Origin: Vespula vulgaris
Taxonomy: Eukaryota; Arthropoda; Insecta; Hymenoptera; Vespidae
Direction: 5' to 3'
Length of the DNA: 64,000 nucleotides
Assembly (NCBI RefSeq): GCF_905475345.1
Contig: NC_066587.1
Span: 1,083,070-1,147,069, forward strand
Shown: piece by piece, positions 11,127-25,100 of the stretch
Layout of the letters: every line of letters starts with the position of its first letter
Numbering within the stretch: the first letter of the stretch is position 1
Notes under the pieces: model-generated
Told to the model about the DNA's origin: nothing
What the model saw: only the letters and a program-made list of their open reading frames with translations
The model's database searches: none
Program-made: the position numbers and the translations under genes

Positions 11127-12431
11127 GATGTTGACTCGTCGAAGTATAACGAAAAACTAATCCGATAATTGTCAAAGTCAGTCAAAGATTTGTTTTCGTT
11201 CGGGTTGCACGTAATCAACGATCGGCAGTTCAAGATTTTGACGTAAGAGAAAATTATTTAAAATTGTATTATATTTAACAAATATTTCGAGACGTATAAC
11301 GTTTAATCGAATTTATTATTGTTTAGATATTAATTTATTTGACTCCACGTATTTTTATAAAGTTTAAACAAATCTAAAATTATCGAAAGTATTAATTTTG
11401 TAAGTCGTCGCGTTTAAGAAGGGGAAGTTCGATGTTGACTCGTCGGAGTATAACGAAAAATGAATCCGATAATTGTCAAAGTCAGTCAAAGATTTGTTTT
11501 CGTTCGGGTTGCACGTAATCAACGATCGGCAGTTCAAGATTTTGACGTAAGAGAAAATTATTTAAAATTGTATTATATTTAACAAATGTTTCGAGACGTA
11601 CAACGTTTAATCGAATTTATTATTGTTTAGATATTAATTTATTTGACTCCACGTATTTTTATAAAGTTTAAACAAATCTAAAATTATCGAAAGTATTAAT
11701 TTTGTAAGTCGTCGCGTTTAAGAAGGGGAAGTTCGATGTTGACTCGTCGGATTATAACGAAAAATTAATCCGATAATTGTCAAAGTCAGTCAAAGATTTG
11801 TTTTCGTTCGGGTTGCACGTAATCAACGATCGGCAGTTCAAGATTTTGACGTAAGAGAAAATTATTTAAAATTGTATTATATTTAACAAATGTTTCGAGA
11901 CGTATAACGTTTAATCGAATTTATTATTGTTTAGATATTAATTTATTTGACTCCACGTATTTTTATAAAGTTTAAACAAATCTAAAATTATCGAAAGTAT
12001 TAATTTTGTAAGTCGTCGCGTTTAAGAAGGGGAAGTTCGATGTTGACTCGTCGGAGTATAACGAAAAATGAATCCGATAATTGTCAAAGTCAGTCAAAGA
12101 TTTGTTTTCGTTCGAGTTGCACGTAATCAACGATCGGCAGTTCAAGATTTTGACGTAAGAGAAAATTATTTAAAATTGTATTTTATTTAACAAATGTTTC
12201 GAGACGTATAACGTTTAATCGAATTTATTATTGTTTAGATATTAATTTATTTGACTCCACGTATTTTTATAAAGTTTAAACAAATCTAAAATTATCGAAA
12301 GTATTAATTTTGTAAGTCGTCGCGTTTAAGAAGGGGAAGTTCGATGTTGACTCGTCGGAGTATAACGAAAAATGAATCCGATAATTGTCAAAGTCAGTCA
12401 AAGATTTGTTTTCGTTCGGGTTGCACGTAAT
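11127..12431. repeat. Tandem array, 304-bp unit, 4.3 copies
   Basis: Unit boundaries at the motif GATGTTGACTCGTCG lie at 11127, 11431, 11735, 12039 and 12343, giving an exact period of 304 bp four times and then an 89-bp partial copy. Copies differ at only a few bases. For example the codon-like variants GAAGTATAACGAAAAACTAA, GGAGTATAACGAAAAATGAA and GGATTATAACGAAAAATTAA distinguish copies 1, 2 and 3; copies 2, 4 and 5 share one variant. Sequence just after 12431 (TAATTTGACTCGTAT) resembles a later part of the unit, so the last copy may carry an internal deletion. No open frame runs through it. It is satellite-like, with no known family recognised. Confidence 0.95.
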
Positions 12432-13860
12432 TAATTTGACTCGTATATGTCGTTCGTGTATTTAAATCACAAATGTAGTTCACGTATCTCGTACATTCCT
12501 GAAATGTTAATAAAATAATCGATTTTATTAATTATTCCCATCCGAGACTGATTTTTTTTTTTTTTTTTTTTCGAAAAATTAAATTGAATTTATTTCATAT
12601 TGATCGAAATTTTAAATTAAGTTTCTTTAACATTTATCTCATTTTTATTAATGTTTCTTACGAGATTTTTACATCTATTTATAATCTACTTATAAAAATT
12701 AGGATTAGAAAATTTATAGATACAAAGAAATAGATAATAATTAACTTTTCTACAAAAATAAACGTATATTATTTAAACGTTTATACGAAAATCAGTAGTT
12801 GGTTACGAGCTTCTTCTCTTTGCCGCAAATTTCAAGGGGCGCCACAATAAGAAACTCTTTTTTTTTTCTTCATGAAAAATGTCAAAAATAAGATTTACAC
12901 CAACATCGAGTCCAGTCGTAACCCTTGACCGATTCTGAAGAATAGGACCTTATTTTAAAAATGAAGGTTTAAGGAAGAAGATGGTTTTTTCAAATTTCTA
13001 AAAAAGCTTTATTTTTATGCATAGACTGTTTTTTAAAAAATAAATTTCTTTTCAACAATTTTTTTTTTTTTAGTGAAAATGAAACTCAAAAATTCGAAAA
13101 AGCTATGCGCTCGCTTAAATCTTCATCTTTAAAATAAGATCTTGTTTATCAAAATTGCTAAAGAATTACGCTTGTAATCATTGTTAGAGTAAATCAAAGC
13201 TGACGCCATTAGAAAATTACAGCTGACGTTTTAATTATTCGAGAAAATTATTTTTTTTTTATATTCTCTCCCTTTTCTCTATATTATGTTATATTTTCAA
13301 ATATAGAAATTATCTTGAATATTACTATTGACAAAATTTCATGATACATTTAGACTGTAGAAATTTTTGATTAGATAATAATATATAGTAATATATTTAT
13401 ATCATATGGATTTATTTAATATCAAATAATTATATATATATTTTTTTCTTTTCAAAATTTCATGTTTAGCATCTTATTATTGATGAGTGTAATATTTAAA
13501 TAAAATATATTCGGTATAACGTTTTTCATAGCAGGTTTTACTTCTTCTCTCAGTTAGTAAGTTCATGTTTTACTATGTGTTTGTTTATGCTAGTTTAGTT
13601 AAGCTTCTGTCAAAAAATAATTGAATCAGATTGAATTTTCTTTGGTGGTAATATTTTACATTATAATACTTGGGAATTTTGTGTTCAAATAATTTCATGA
13701 AAAGTATTTAAAATAAAATTATAATCAAATATGAATTACTTATATATTGATATATTGTATGTAAAATATAAATCCCATACAATTTTATATAATAAATTGA
13801 AAAATTAAATTAATAATATAAGATATCATTTAAGATTTAACTTGTTTATAATTTATTATA
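12432..13860. other. Intergenic, upstream of ARL13
   Basis: AT-rich with poly(T) runs at about 12552-12570. It contains the fold-back element at 12945-13143. The rest shows no coding signal. Confidence 0.5.
12945..13143. mobile_element. Fold-back, MITE-like inverted-repeat element
   Basis: The left end (12945-12974) and right end (13114-13143) are reverse complements at about 26 of 30 positions, both built around TTTAAAATAAG. The similarity fades but continues inward for roughly another 30 nt. The loop is A/T rich with no open frame. The size (~200 bp), degenerate terminal inverted repeats and lack of coding suit a non-autonomous DNA transposon relic. I could not confirm a target-site duplication. 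Confidence 0.45.
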
Positions 13861-15822
13861 ATGGGGAATTGTCTACGAAGTATGATAAGGAGATTACCAA
13901 AGAAACATAATTCAGAAAAGTAAAATATTTTAACTTCTCTAAGTGATATTTATATGAAGTAGAAATGTTTTCTTTAAAAAAGTATCCTTCTTATTTCAGG
14001 ATTATAACTCTTCTTATTGTCGGCCTAGACAATGCAGGAAAGACTTTAATTTTAAATCATATACGTGGTGGTATGTAAAAAAAAGTATATGCTCTTTGTT
14101 ATCCATTTTTTTTTTTTTTTTATTGTTAAAAGTTTTTATCCTTATATATATCTTTGCATAAAAATTCACAAAGAATATGTATTTGAGGATTGTATTATTT
14201 ATGTAAACAAAAATAGAGAAAAGATGCAAAAAAATAAAAATCTTCATTTTTTATATAAATAAAGTATTGTGTTATATATATATATATCACAAAATTTATT
14301 CAACTTTTAGACCCTGATAAGCATGTACTACCAACAATGGGATTTCGAATTATATGTTTAAAATATAAATCTTATACTATAAAAATATATGATCTTGGTG
14401 GTAGCATACAAATTAGATCATTGTGGCCAAAATATTACAATGATGTGAGTTCACATAAGCTACTTTAGCATATATATTCAAATTTAATAATACAAAATTT
14501 ATATGTATTTCTTTTAAATTATCTCTACTATAAAAAAAAAAAGCATAATTATTATGCATTTGTATTTTAATATTGAATATTTTAGATACATGGTCTTATA
14601 TATGTGGTGGATGCTAGTGATATTTCCCGTCTTGCAGAAAATAAAGTCGTATTTGGTGAATTAGTTGCGCATGAAAGTATTTCAGGAAAACCATTATTAT
14701 TGTAAGAAAAATAAGTCATTATGTGTTATTTGCACATGCACATGTTGGCTTCAATATATGCACATGTTTGTAATCATTATCAAATTTTATTTTTAACAAT
14801 AATCTAGCAAAATATTATCAATATCTCGATGATAAATTATTATTGGTATATATTATTTTTATTTTACATATGTATACATAGGCTTGCCAACAAACAAGAT
14901 TTAAATGGGGCAATCGATGAATTGGATGTTGTAGACAATTTAGACGTGGAACATATTGTAAATACTACACGATGTCCTACAAGAGTTGAAACTTGTTCGT
15001 GTTTTTCTGAAAAAGAAAACGTGAAAAATAAAAATACTTTAGGCATTACAAATGGATATAAGTACTGATAATTTTTTCATAATTGTTTTTTATCAAATTA
15101 AAATAATTTTTTGATATATATTGAAAATATATTTATTTCTGCTTAGATGGTTATTAGATACAATACTGAGAAATTATACTGTATTAAATAATAGAGTTAA
15201 ACAATCTCAAAACATAGTCAATGAAGAATTAAAAAACCAAAGAGTTACAAAGGATTGCAAATATTCTCCACCTAAATTATCAGTACACTCTAATCCTTTT
15301 AAACCAATAGCAGAACTCTTATCTAAAAAGGTAAACTTGATAATATTTTTTTATAGATATACAATATGATATAATAATTTTATATTCCATCATTATTAAT
15401 ATTTAGGAAGGAAATAATACAGAAAATAATTTGGTCAATGGTAAGCATTATATCTCTAAATTACAATATTACAATATTAAAATATCGTTATAATATAGAA
15501 TTATATAATAAACATTTCGACAGGTGTTACTAATGGACAATCATTTAAGAAACTTTTTATGTCAAATAAGACTGCACCACTTCCATCTGAAAATGCATTT
15601 AATATAAATGAAGATCTATCTTTGCATGATAGTTTTAATGTAACACCTGTAGCACAAAAAAGTACTCAAACTAGTACTGTAATAGATTTACCAAGTTTTG
15701 ATTTGCATCGTAATGATGAAAAAAATAACAAACGTCACCGTCCAAACACAGCACCAGCAAGTTCTACATTATATAATAATATGATATCAATAATAACTAT
15801 TCCTGGACAAGTTCTTCACTAA
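13861..15822 (+). CDS. Arl13 (ARL13B-like): ARL13-type ciliary small GTPase
   Basis: ARF-family GTPase that in animals acts inside cilia, where ARL13B is the exchange factor for ARL3. Eight exons: 13861-13919, 14000-14070, 14311-14444, 14586-14701, 14882-15061, 15147-15330, 15407-15440 and 15524-15822; 358 residues. The P-loop GLDNAGKT is at residues 28-35, switch II DLGGS at 71-75 and ANKQD at 129-133. The ARL13 signature after the G domain (YKWLLDTILRNY) is present, followed by a long C-terminal tail. ARF proteins have Gln at position 75; ARL13 proteins lack it, and here it is Ser. The protein starts MGNC, so Gly2 myristoylation and Cys4 palmitoylation are plausible. A proline motif RHRPNTAP near the end could relate to the ciliary RVxP signal; that is a guess. 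Confidence 0.88.
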
Positions 15823-16725
15823 TGATGTTCATTATATATTTTTGGGGCCAATATGTATAAAGAGGTGAATTAATGAAATAGAAGTATTAGTCGAATCATG
15901 TCATATAGAAAGTAATTTTTACTGAAAAATTTAATATATCACAAAAAAGAATTTTTTTCATTTTACATTTTTATTGTATACTACAAAGTCATACAAATTT
16001 TATAAAGGTACGACAAGTGTATATAATATAAAGTACATTCAATTATTAAAAAATCACAGTATGTGTATGTGATGATGCTATCTTATTTATAAAATATATT
16101 TATTTGTGTTTGGTGAAGTTATTTTCATAGAATTGTTATAATAATAGATTTACATGGTTAACGCATGTTCTATCACAATTCATAGAATGGTAAACAGTGG
16201 AACTTTTTTATCATAAATGCACTTTTCGTTGTAAATATTTATCAATTTATGTAGTGTATACAAATATATATTGCAAATGTAAAAATATTAAGTAACCTGA
16301 TAAAATCATTGGAATAAAACTTAATAAATATATATTATAACTAAATGGTAATCAGACTATTACATAGATGTACTTTATGGCAGCACCTCACAAATGAAAA
16401 AAGTTTTGAAAAATAATCATAATGTCTGTAAATATACAAAATGTAAAAAAAAATTTATAATTTTAGTTATAATTTCATTAACGTGTAAAAGCAGAGAAAT
16501 TTGTACTTCTCCTTAAGTCTAGTATATCATATTTGTGTACATTGTAATTCTTCTAAATTCGTTAATATATAAATGCAGCAAGTAATGGCAGTAATGCACA
16601 TAGAAAAATAGTAATACATGTTATCTAAATAAAGTCCAACACATATATATAAAGTATATGTGCTACAATAAGATAAAATGTATTACTTATATATAGGTAC
16701 ATAATGTGAATCTTATAACATTAAA
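15823..16725. other. Intergenic between convergent genes
   Basis: About 900 bp of AT-rich sequence between the stops of ARL13 (+) and the caspase (-). It presumably holds both 3' UTRs. Confidence 0.6.
16313..16318 (+). terminator. Poly(A) signal AATAAA, probable ARL13 3' end
   Basis: Canonical hexamer about 490 nt past the ARL13 stop codon. Confidence 0.4.
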
Positions 16726-18020
16726 CTAAGCACCATTGATAGGTGCTGTGAATTTTATTAGACGAGTTAACATCGAAGTAATGCATGGAATTTGTTTTTG
16801 TTGATGCATGGTAATATTATCAGGAGTATTAGATTCGTAATCTATTGCAACTCGTTGGCAGACAAAAGTAAGTAGAGTTAACAAATCATATCGCATTCCA
16901 AATTCTCTTAATTCCATGCATAATGCTTGTATAAACCATGATCCACGTGTCGTATTTCTCCATGAATAATAACCTATGTACGTAGAAATTATTTTAAATA
17001 AATTAATAATAAATTAATAAAAAATAGGAGAGAAAAAGATGTTTCTTCTTTGCGAGATTTAAAACATACGGTTAAAATCACAGCTTACCTGGTATCGTTG
17101 AATAAGCAATCAGAAAGTCCGCATGACTTGGTATACGGAATGTATTGGTATGTGAACTACTATCAGTTTCTGTACGTTCTTTTAAACTAAAGCCAGAATC
17201 TAATTTATCACCTTGACAAGCTTGTATAAAAAATAGTTTTGGTTTTCCAGCAAGAGTAGGACATTTATCTGATGTAAAGTAAGACCAAATAGTATCAGCT
17301 TTGTAAGGAGTATCATATGCGTAAAGCATTCCTAATTCTCCATGGCTTAATACAGAAACTATTAAGCAATCATGAGTAGAATGGTCTAGATCGGCAACTA
17401 TAAAAATATATCGTTATCGATTAAAGATTAGTTTGTATATTTTTTTTCATGTATTTTTTAATATTTCTCTTAATACCTTCTTGCAAAACATTTCCCAACT
17501 GTTTAGAAGTATAATTTTCATAAACTTGAATTGTGAATCCAAGTGATGCTAACGTAGCCTTGAGATTTTCGCAATCCACATTTGTTCCAGTTCTTTCCTT
17601 CAGATGATTGATAGAAAAATGTTCATGATTAAATATAATTGCTATACCACGTTTTGGATGATCCATTTTATAATGTGACGCATATCGTTCAGTAGGTGAT
17701 GTTTGTAAGGGTCGAGCAACCTGAGTATTATTCTTTCTGTAAGGGTAGACATATTTTTCACATTTAACAAAACAATTATTTGATCTTAATATAAAAGTAT
17801 AAAACTTCCTTTTATATTTTAACAAGAGATCTATACTTTCGTATCGAATAACTTTACTTTTTATTTCTTAAATACAATATTTTATAAAACAAGAAAAAAA
17901 AACCTCAAGTATAACAAAAAAAAGAAAATGAAAGTATAGTCAATGATACCTTGGGTATCCGAACGCATCGGAAACATCTTTTTCCAATTTTTCTGCATTA
18001 ATATTTTCTTTGGAACACAT
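16726..18020 (-). CDS. Effector caspase (Drice/Dcp-1-like)
   Basis: Cysteine protease that executes apoptosis by cutting after aspartate. Four exons, 17950-18020, 17477-17736, 17089-17397 and 16726-16973, give 295 residues. The prodomain is short, with no CARD or DED, as in executioner caspases. The catalytic His129 lies in LSHGE and Cys171 in QACQGD; the Gln variant of the pentapeptide occurs in fly effector caspases. A likely interdomain cleavage site is TETD at residues 186-189, the same tetrapeptide style as fly Drice/Dcp-1. The S1-pocket region GYYSWRNTTRGSW opens the last exon. All catalytic residues are intact. It lies tail to tail with ARL13 and starts about 1.1 kb from the NPAT stop. 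Assignment to Drice versus Dcp-1 is not possible here. Confidence 0.93.
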
Positions 18021-18614
18021 TTTGTGTGATAATGGTTATTCAATTTTTCAAATAAATGGATTTATTTTTCACTTTAGACGTTAGCCGTTAAGACAATGAG
18101 AAACAACGAATATACACACACATATATATATATAGCACTTGTGATACATTCTAAACCGATTTACGTATGGAACCCGCTCAACTTCTGACGCTCTCACACT
18201 TCAGCGACGTAAAGATAACCGTCGCTTACACAAAGGCGTACGTCATTCGATGACTATCAACTGACCAATGAGAAAGCTCGAACTAGTGTAGATTCGATTT
18301 CGTAAAATTTATCATTATTAACGTTGACAATTTAAACTTTCGAGTAATGTTGTTCTTTTTTTTTTCTTCATCCTTTTCTCCTCTATCACAATATAAGTTT
18401 TAAATATCGTTTAAAGCTTGAAAATTAAAATTGGTTTTATCTTTTCTATATCAATACAGATAAGATAAATTCGATTCTAACGCTGATTATTTTTATTTTG
18501 TTTTAATCTTTTCTGAATCGATCTTTAAACGAATTTGAGTCACGTTCCGATACACTTTCATACACTTTTGTATATATATTCGATATTGCAATGTGATATA
18601 TAATTATTGGAAAT

Positions 18615-18672
<58 letters not shown>

Positions 18673-19093
18673 CTCAATTATTAATTTTATTTTATTGTTG
18701 ATACCACATGTCAGATTTATTTATTAGATCAGTCATTTTAACAAAAATAATTCATTAATTTTATATTAATAGTGACATCATATATTGCTATAACTTAGTA
18801 TATATTCGTAATGATATCATAGTTTTTTGTTTAAAATATAAAAGTAATGTCATATTTCAAATAAAAATACTTAATAAATATATCACTCCATATTATACAC
18901 AAGGAAAGTAAATGGTTTGTCAATGAAAATAATGTAAGTTTAATCACACAAAAAATTGTAAATATTGTTTAAAAGTGAATTACTGATAAAATGATGGATA
19001 ACAATGTATAATAATATTTTACATAACTTAATAACAATATTTACATAATACAAATTAGAATACATATACATACATACATACATATATACATAC

Positions 19094-19124
<31 letters not shown>

Positions 19125-19160
19125 GAATACATTTGGATGTAACAAGAGAGCAATTGATAT
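18021..19160. other. Intergenic, caspase promoter side
   Basis: Upstream of the caspase and downstream of NPAT, both leftward. Contains CCAATGAGAAAG near 18265, a (GA)n run at 18618-18670, and ACAT/TG repeats at 19060-19120. No coding sequence is supported. Confidence 0.55.
18618..18670. repeat. (GA)n microsatellite
   Basis: About 26 uninterrupted GA units. Confidence 0.95.
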
Positions 19161-22100
19161 TCATGTAGGTCCATGAACAGATGTTAAAAATTCATCTAAG
19201 TTCATATTACTTAATAATATTTGTGGGTCATATATGCGTTTTTTCTCAACCTGTAAGCAAACAATTATTTTTTGCAGTCAATTTGTATACGTATAAACAG
19301 ATATAAAAAAGAAATTAATAGCCCATGCTAATTAATAACAAACCTTTGGATCTTCTTTAGATTCTGATAATTTCCTTTTGTGATTTTTTGTAATTAAATT
19401 GTCTGAAATCACGTAATTTTACTTTACTCGTGAAAAAGAAATATTTCTAAATTAAACAAAAAGATGAATATTTGTAAATTCTTTTTAATAGAAAATATAC
19501 AAATATTCAATTACCTTTTTGTGTTTTATTTTTTTCTGATTGCATTTTTATTTTTTCTGATACATTATCTTTATCATTTGTCGACGTAATTTTGCCCGCC
19601 GCTTTTTTTAATTTTGGTAATACAGGTTTGTCTACGGGCGAAGATGTGGCTAATGGCTTGGTGCAATCATCCTTTAAGATAAAGTTATTGTTATTAGATT
19701 TTATGTTACTTGGTTCAGAATTTTTTACGGGCAACTTTTTGTTGATCAGTTTTTTCTTAGACTTTGGATTCATATTGAATATTTCTTGATAATCAGTAGC
19801 TGTCATAGTTTTGATAACTTCTCTGTAATTTTCATTGCTGAGTTGAACATTTATATGCTGTTTTAATTCATTGTTACTGTATCTTCTTCTTCTTTTCTTC
19901 GTTGATATATTGTCATCATAAACAAAGTGATATTCTACAGAACTCGGTCCACTTGTATTTAAATCAATTTCCTCTTCAAATTGATTGTTGTCAATTTTTT
20001 CTTTATGATTATCAGTTTTACTTGCTGGTACTAGCTGTAAACATTCGAGAACGCAAGATAATTCCTCTTTTGAGTCTTGCGGTTTAATAGTTTCTACAGC
20101 GTTTATGATTTCGTCATTATCTAAAATATGTTCATCCTTTTTTTCAACTTGAAGATCTTTCGAGATTATATCTTCTGATATTTGAGATTTTGATTCATTT
20201 TCTTCATCACTGAACAAATCTCGTTTTACTTGATTTACTTTAGCCTTCAATATATCTTTTACTTTTTCAATATGTTTTATCGCAATAATTGTATCATCTT
20301 TCATATTATATTTCTTTATTGTATCTTTTATTTTTTCAACATGTTTTACTGCAATAATTGCATTATCTTTTATATTATATTCCTTTATTGTATCATTATC
20401 TTGTACGTTTTGCTTTTTACCTCTGTTAGTACTCGATAGATAGTCTTTTGACGATTCTTGTTCGCTTACTTTGTTATCATTATTTTGTTCACTTTCAATA
20501 ATATCGTTTTGAGATGTAGTATGAACAGTACCATATTCTTCCACCTTAGTTTTCGTCTCTATATTTACTTTTCTTTGTGCAGAGACTAATGTATTTACTG
20601 TAGTATTTGCTTCCATTAGAAGATTTTTTTTATTATTTTGAATATCCTTATTGCATTTGTGTGATGGATGTATAATAGACATTTTTTTGTTACTTTCTTC
20701 TTTATCGATATCTTGAATATTTGTAACAACATTATTACTCGGAGAAACATGTTCGTCAGTATTCTCTCTATTATTAGTATTCTTATCAAAATTTTTTTCA
20801 CATCGTTTTTCTCTGGTTCTTATTTCACTTGTTATCTTATCCTTTAGTCGATTATTTTTATTTACGTAACTATTTTTATTCTTTACCGATAATATATTTT
20901 GTTTACATCTATTTTTTCCAAGAGTTACATTCGATTTTGGTATTTGTTTGAGTTTCGCTATTATACGTTGACGTTTTTGTTCCAATTGTTTCGCATGCTC
21001 ATCTGTATTTAATATTTTCTGCTTATTATTTTGATAATTTGCATATTCTGCCAATGGTAAAAAAGTAGACCTGTCAAGCGATATATTTTGTATATTTACT
21101 ATTCGTGCTTTTTGTACAACTTCATTCGCATTGGAGACTTGTTCTCTCGAAGAATTTACGTTCGTTAATTTTTCATTTTCTGAACTAATAAACGCAGATA
21201 TCTTTGAAGATAAATTTGTTACATTGTCTACACCAATCTTTGAACTGCTAGGAGTGTCAGATATGTCTTCTTCCGGTAAGAAATTTTCATCCTTAGCAGG
21301 AGTTTCCTTTAAAGTAGATTCTAATTGCTCTTCGTTTTTGTTTATCGAAAGTAACTTAGCTGGAGATGATTCAGATTTGATTACAATATCCGTCGATGCT
21401 TTCTCAACTTCCATTACATTGGTTGACATATTTGATACACTCGATACCGCTTTATCTTTGGTCAAATTATTTTTTAAGTTTGTGGATATATCATGGATAG
21501 AATCGTTATTAGATGCATTTATCTTTGCTATAGAATCATTACTTGTATCTGTGTATATTTTATTAGGAGTCTTTTTGTATTTTTTGTTAGATGAAAATGG
21601 TTTGGATGTATCGCTAATATTAGAGTTAGTAGAAGAAGAAGAAGAAGAGGATGACGACGATGAAGAAGAAGAAGACGAAGATGTGTCACTGTCGGTTGAA
21701 TTTTCATTAATACTCGGAGATATTTCATTATTTAACGTAACAACATTGCTAACATTTTCATTAACATCTTGCATTGGAGTTGTATTTACATTGGCAGATG
21801 TCGTAGTATCCTTAGTGTTAGAGGATATTTTAAGTTCTTTTACAGCTTCGTCCTTTGGCAAATTTTCTTTGATCACTTCAAACTGTGTTATTTCAAGTTT
21901 AGTAGAAACAGATACATTATCATAACTATTGTCTGTATTTATCGTGCATTGAGCAGCAGTGTCAGAAATTGGTACAGCTAAATGTTTCGTTGCACTGTTA
22001 TCAAATTTCATATCAATTTTTATCACTTTTTCTGGATCACACGAATTCACATGTTCCGTACTTGGTTTATAATAAGGCGATATACACCCATTATATATTC

Positions 22101-25100
22101 CTTTCTTTATAACGTCGCGAGTATTTTCCTCGCAATGTTTTGGGGTTAACGCAATGCAAGGAGTAGTTGGAAACTCCGGTGTGTTTATCAAGCTACGAAT
22201 TTTAGTCGAATCATCACTGATTTTAATATACGGTGGAATAATATTGCTATTCGGACTAAGTAAACGAGGCGTCGAAGGTATTCCAGAAGAATTTTCAAAT
22301 TTTCTTGGCGTTTCTAAATCTATTATATCAGATATTGGAACAATTTGTTGAATATTTTCTACGCTAGCTTTCAGAGGTTCAGATATTGGAATGACTTCTA
22401 TAGTAGGCAATACATCGTTCGTAACGATTGTTTCTTTTTCCGATTTTTTTAAATTCGTTTTCAATGTTTTTAATTGTACGTATTTCTTTACAACCTTTTT
22501 CTCACTTGTTTCTTTATCGCTTGTATTCCTCGTGATATTGTTTTCTATCACAGCTACAGGACAAGTGGATTTAATCGTGCATGCATCTGTATGCGTCTCT
22601 ATCTTTTCTAAAACGTAACAATCATTTGTCCCACTTGTTACCTCTCTGTTTGCATTATTTAACAGATTATTAGAAAGTGATTTATTACTCGTTTCCATTG
22701 ACATCGACGAAATTATATTCGGTTTATTCTTTTTAACATTTTGTACACTTGCTATCGATTCTTCGTCTTGTTTTTCAACATACTGTTTCTTTACATCGAT
22801 TACAATTTTTTCGTCGTTAGACTTTTTCTTACCTTTGGTCTTCAAGCTTTGCAAGTTACGTTTAGAACTTTTACACCCGACATTATTTTTACTTTCAGCA
22901 GCTTTTTTTTTTTTTTTATTATTTATCGTCGACGTCGTGGATTTCTCATCATTCGTCTGTAAACACTTACGCAAATCTGCATCCCAACTCTTTCCTATGG
23001 TCTTAGGTTTTTGAGATTTATTTATTGATATCGGAGAAGTCGTTGTACCATTGCTTTTACACGGAGATGGATCATCTATGATTACTCCTACGCCATTATA
23101 TTTTTCCCAACCTCCCATAAGTTTCGGAATAGGACTTCTAGTCGCTATGGGTATTTCATTAGATTGTGCGATATTTAATGCATTTGGAAATGTTGGTACT
23201 GTTACAGATGGATTAGTGAATGGCGGTGATTTGAAGAGAGAAGTTCTACGAACTGATTTCATTGGTCTTAACAATTTCGGAGAACAGCTCATATTTTCAT
23301 TATCTTGCATTTTTGGAGCGGAATGTATTAGCTTCGTTGGAGTATTAAAATCAAGTGTTCTTATATGGCTATTTCTTCGAGGAGTAGATAAACTAAGCCT
23401 ATGTGTTTTAGCCCTATGTTTTAACAAAGATTTTGGTGTATGTTTATTAATTATATCGTCTTCAGTTTTTTTAGATGTCATTGCATTCTGCTCTTTACTC
23501 TCATTTGGTGCAGATTGTGTGAACGTTTTAAAATTTTCCATAAGTACTAAATCTATATCTGACAAATTATGGCTTTGATTAGACTTAGAATTAAACTTCA
23601 AATATGGCGATAATTCTATTCCCGACAAACTGATGTTTTCCTCGACGTTAATTATAGGCATATTTGTACTATTTAAAGATGTTTTAATACTGTTCTCTGT
23701 GCTATAAAGCGTTATTGATTCCATACTCACTAATTTATTTGTTTCAATTGGATCTAGAAAAATAGGATTACATGTATTTTGTATCAATTTGTCAATATTT
23801 TGTATAGGCTTTAATTTGCTATTAGCAATGTTTTCTTTTTGAGATGATTGTACCTTACTATTTGACATGTTCTTTGCATCTTCTTGTATATTCGGTATAG
23901 TTGTTGGCAATACATATTTTTGCGGTACATTGACAGTTCTAACGTATAAAGTTTCCATTGATTCTTTAGTTTTGTTAGGATCTTTAGGCATGATTGGAAT
24001 AAAATGTGAAGTAGAATTAGAAGTAATAGGATGAATATTTCCAATCGAGTAAGATGGATTTAGAGCACGTATATTAGTTATTTCTTCCTTCGAGCATAAT
24101 ACCAACGTTGGCATAGTCATAATATCCTGTTCCGAGATTAAACCATTAGAATTGATTTCAGATTCTCGTTTAATCTTTGTAGGTCGTGGACGCTTAACCA
24201 CCGATCTCTTTGGTTTAGATTCCGTTTCTTTGTTCGCAGTAACGTTATCCATTTTCTGATTTTCTATTTGCGTAGTATATTTTTCAGACAAGTCAGTATT
24301 ACTGGTACTAGGTATAGGTATAGGTATAGGTATGGAGACTGGAGATTTTTTGTCATTGGTTTCTGTCGTAGACAATTCTTTGTTATCATGAATATTACTT
24401 TTATCATTTTCCGGTCTAACGTGCGTATTAGTTATGTTGGCATTTATAATACTTAAAATAGCTGCGGCATTTTGATCTTCCAAAGCACTTTGCTCCTTTT
24501 GTTTATAAATCTCATCTTCAACTCTAGCAGTTTGTTGTCTAGAAGAACTGCGAAGTCTTTGTTTCAAAGGTATTTCTGCCGAACTTATTTCATTAGACGA
24601 TTTAACTTCAACAATCGTATGTTCTGGTAAAGTAATACCGATGTTATCAATTTCCATTTGTTTTTCTTCCGACCTGTTAATTAAAATCCTATTGTCATCG
24701 AAAGATAAATACGAACTTAAACTATTATATTATTGATCATACCGTAGAGAAGAAATAAAAAACAAAATTAAAATGATACTTGCCTATCTGCAGGAGTTGA
24801 TTTAATATCAATATCTTCATCGGGACTTGTGTCGGTTTCTGTGTTTTTCCCAATGATTTCGTCCAGAAATTGTTCAAAGACTGGATCAGATTCTGTTGCT
24901 TCTACTATCGATTTAATAGCATTATTTAACTCAGATACGACCGATGTATTAAGTTCACAACCTGTCGATTCGTTTAAAATTTCCTTTTCTTCCCTTACGA
25001 ATGTATCAGTCGGAAGAATCGCTTTATTTATATTTTCAGCGATACGTTCTTGTAATTCCGTTCGATTTAACAATTCCTTCGTCAACAACTGGGAGAAGAA

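Noticed and set aside
21131..21925. 264-codon open frame on the + strand inside the NPAT long exon
   Set aside because: It is antisense to a well-supported coding exon. Its Glu/Asp run mirrors the serine run of the sense strand, and no domain is visible.
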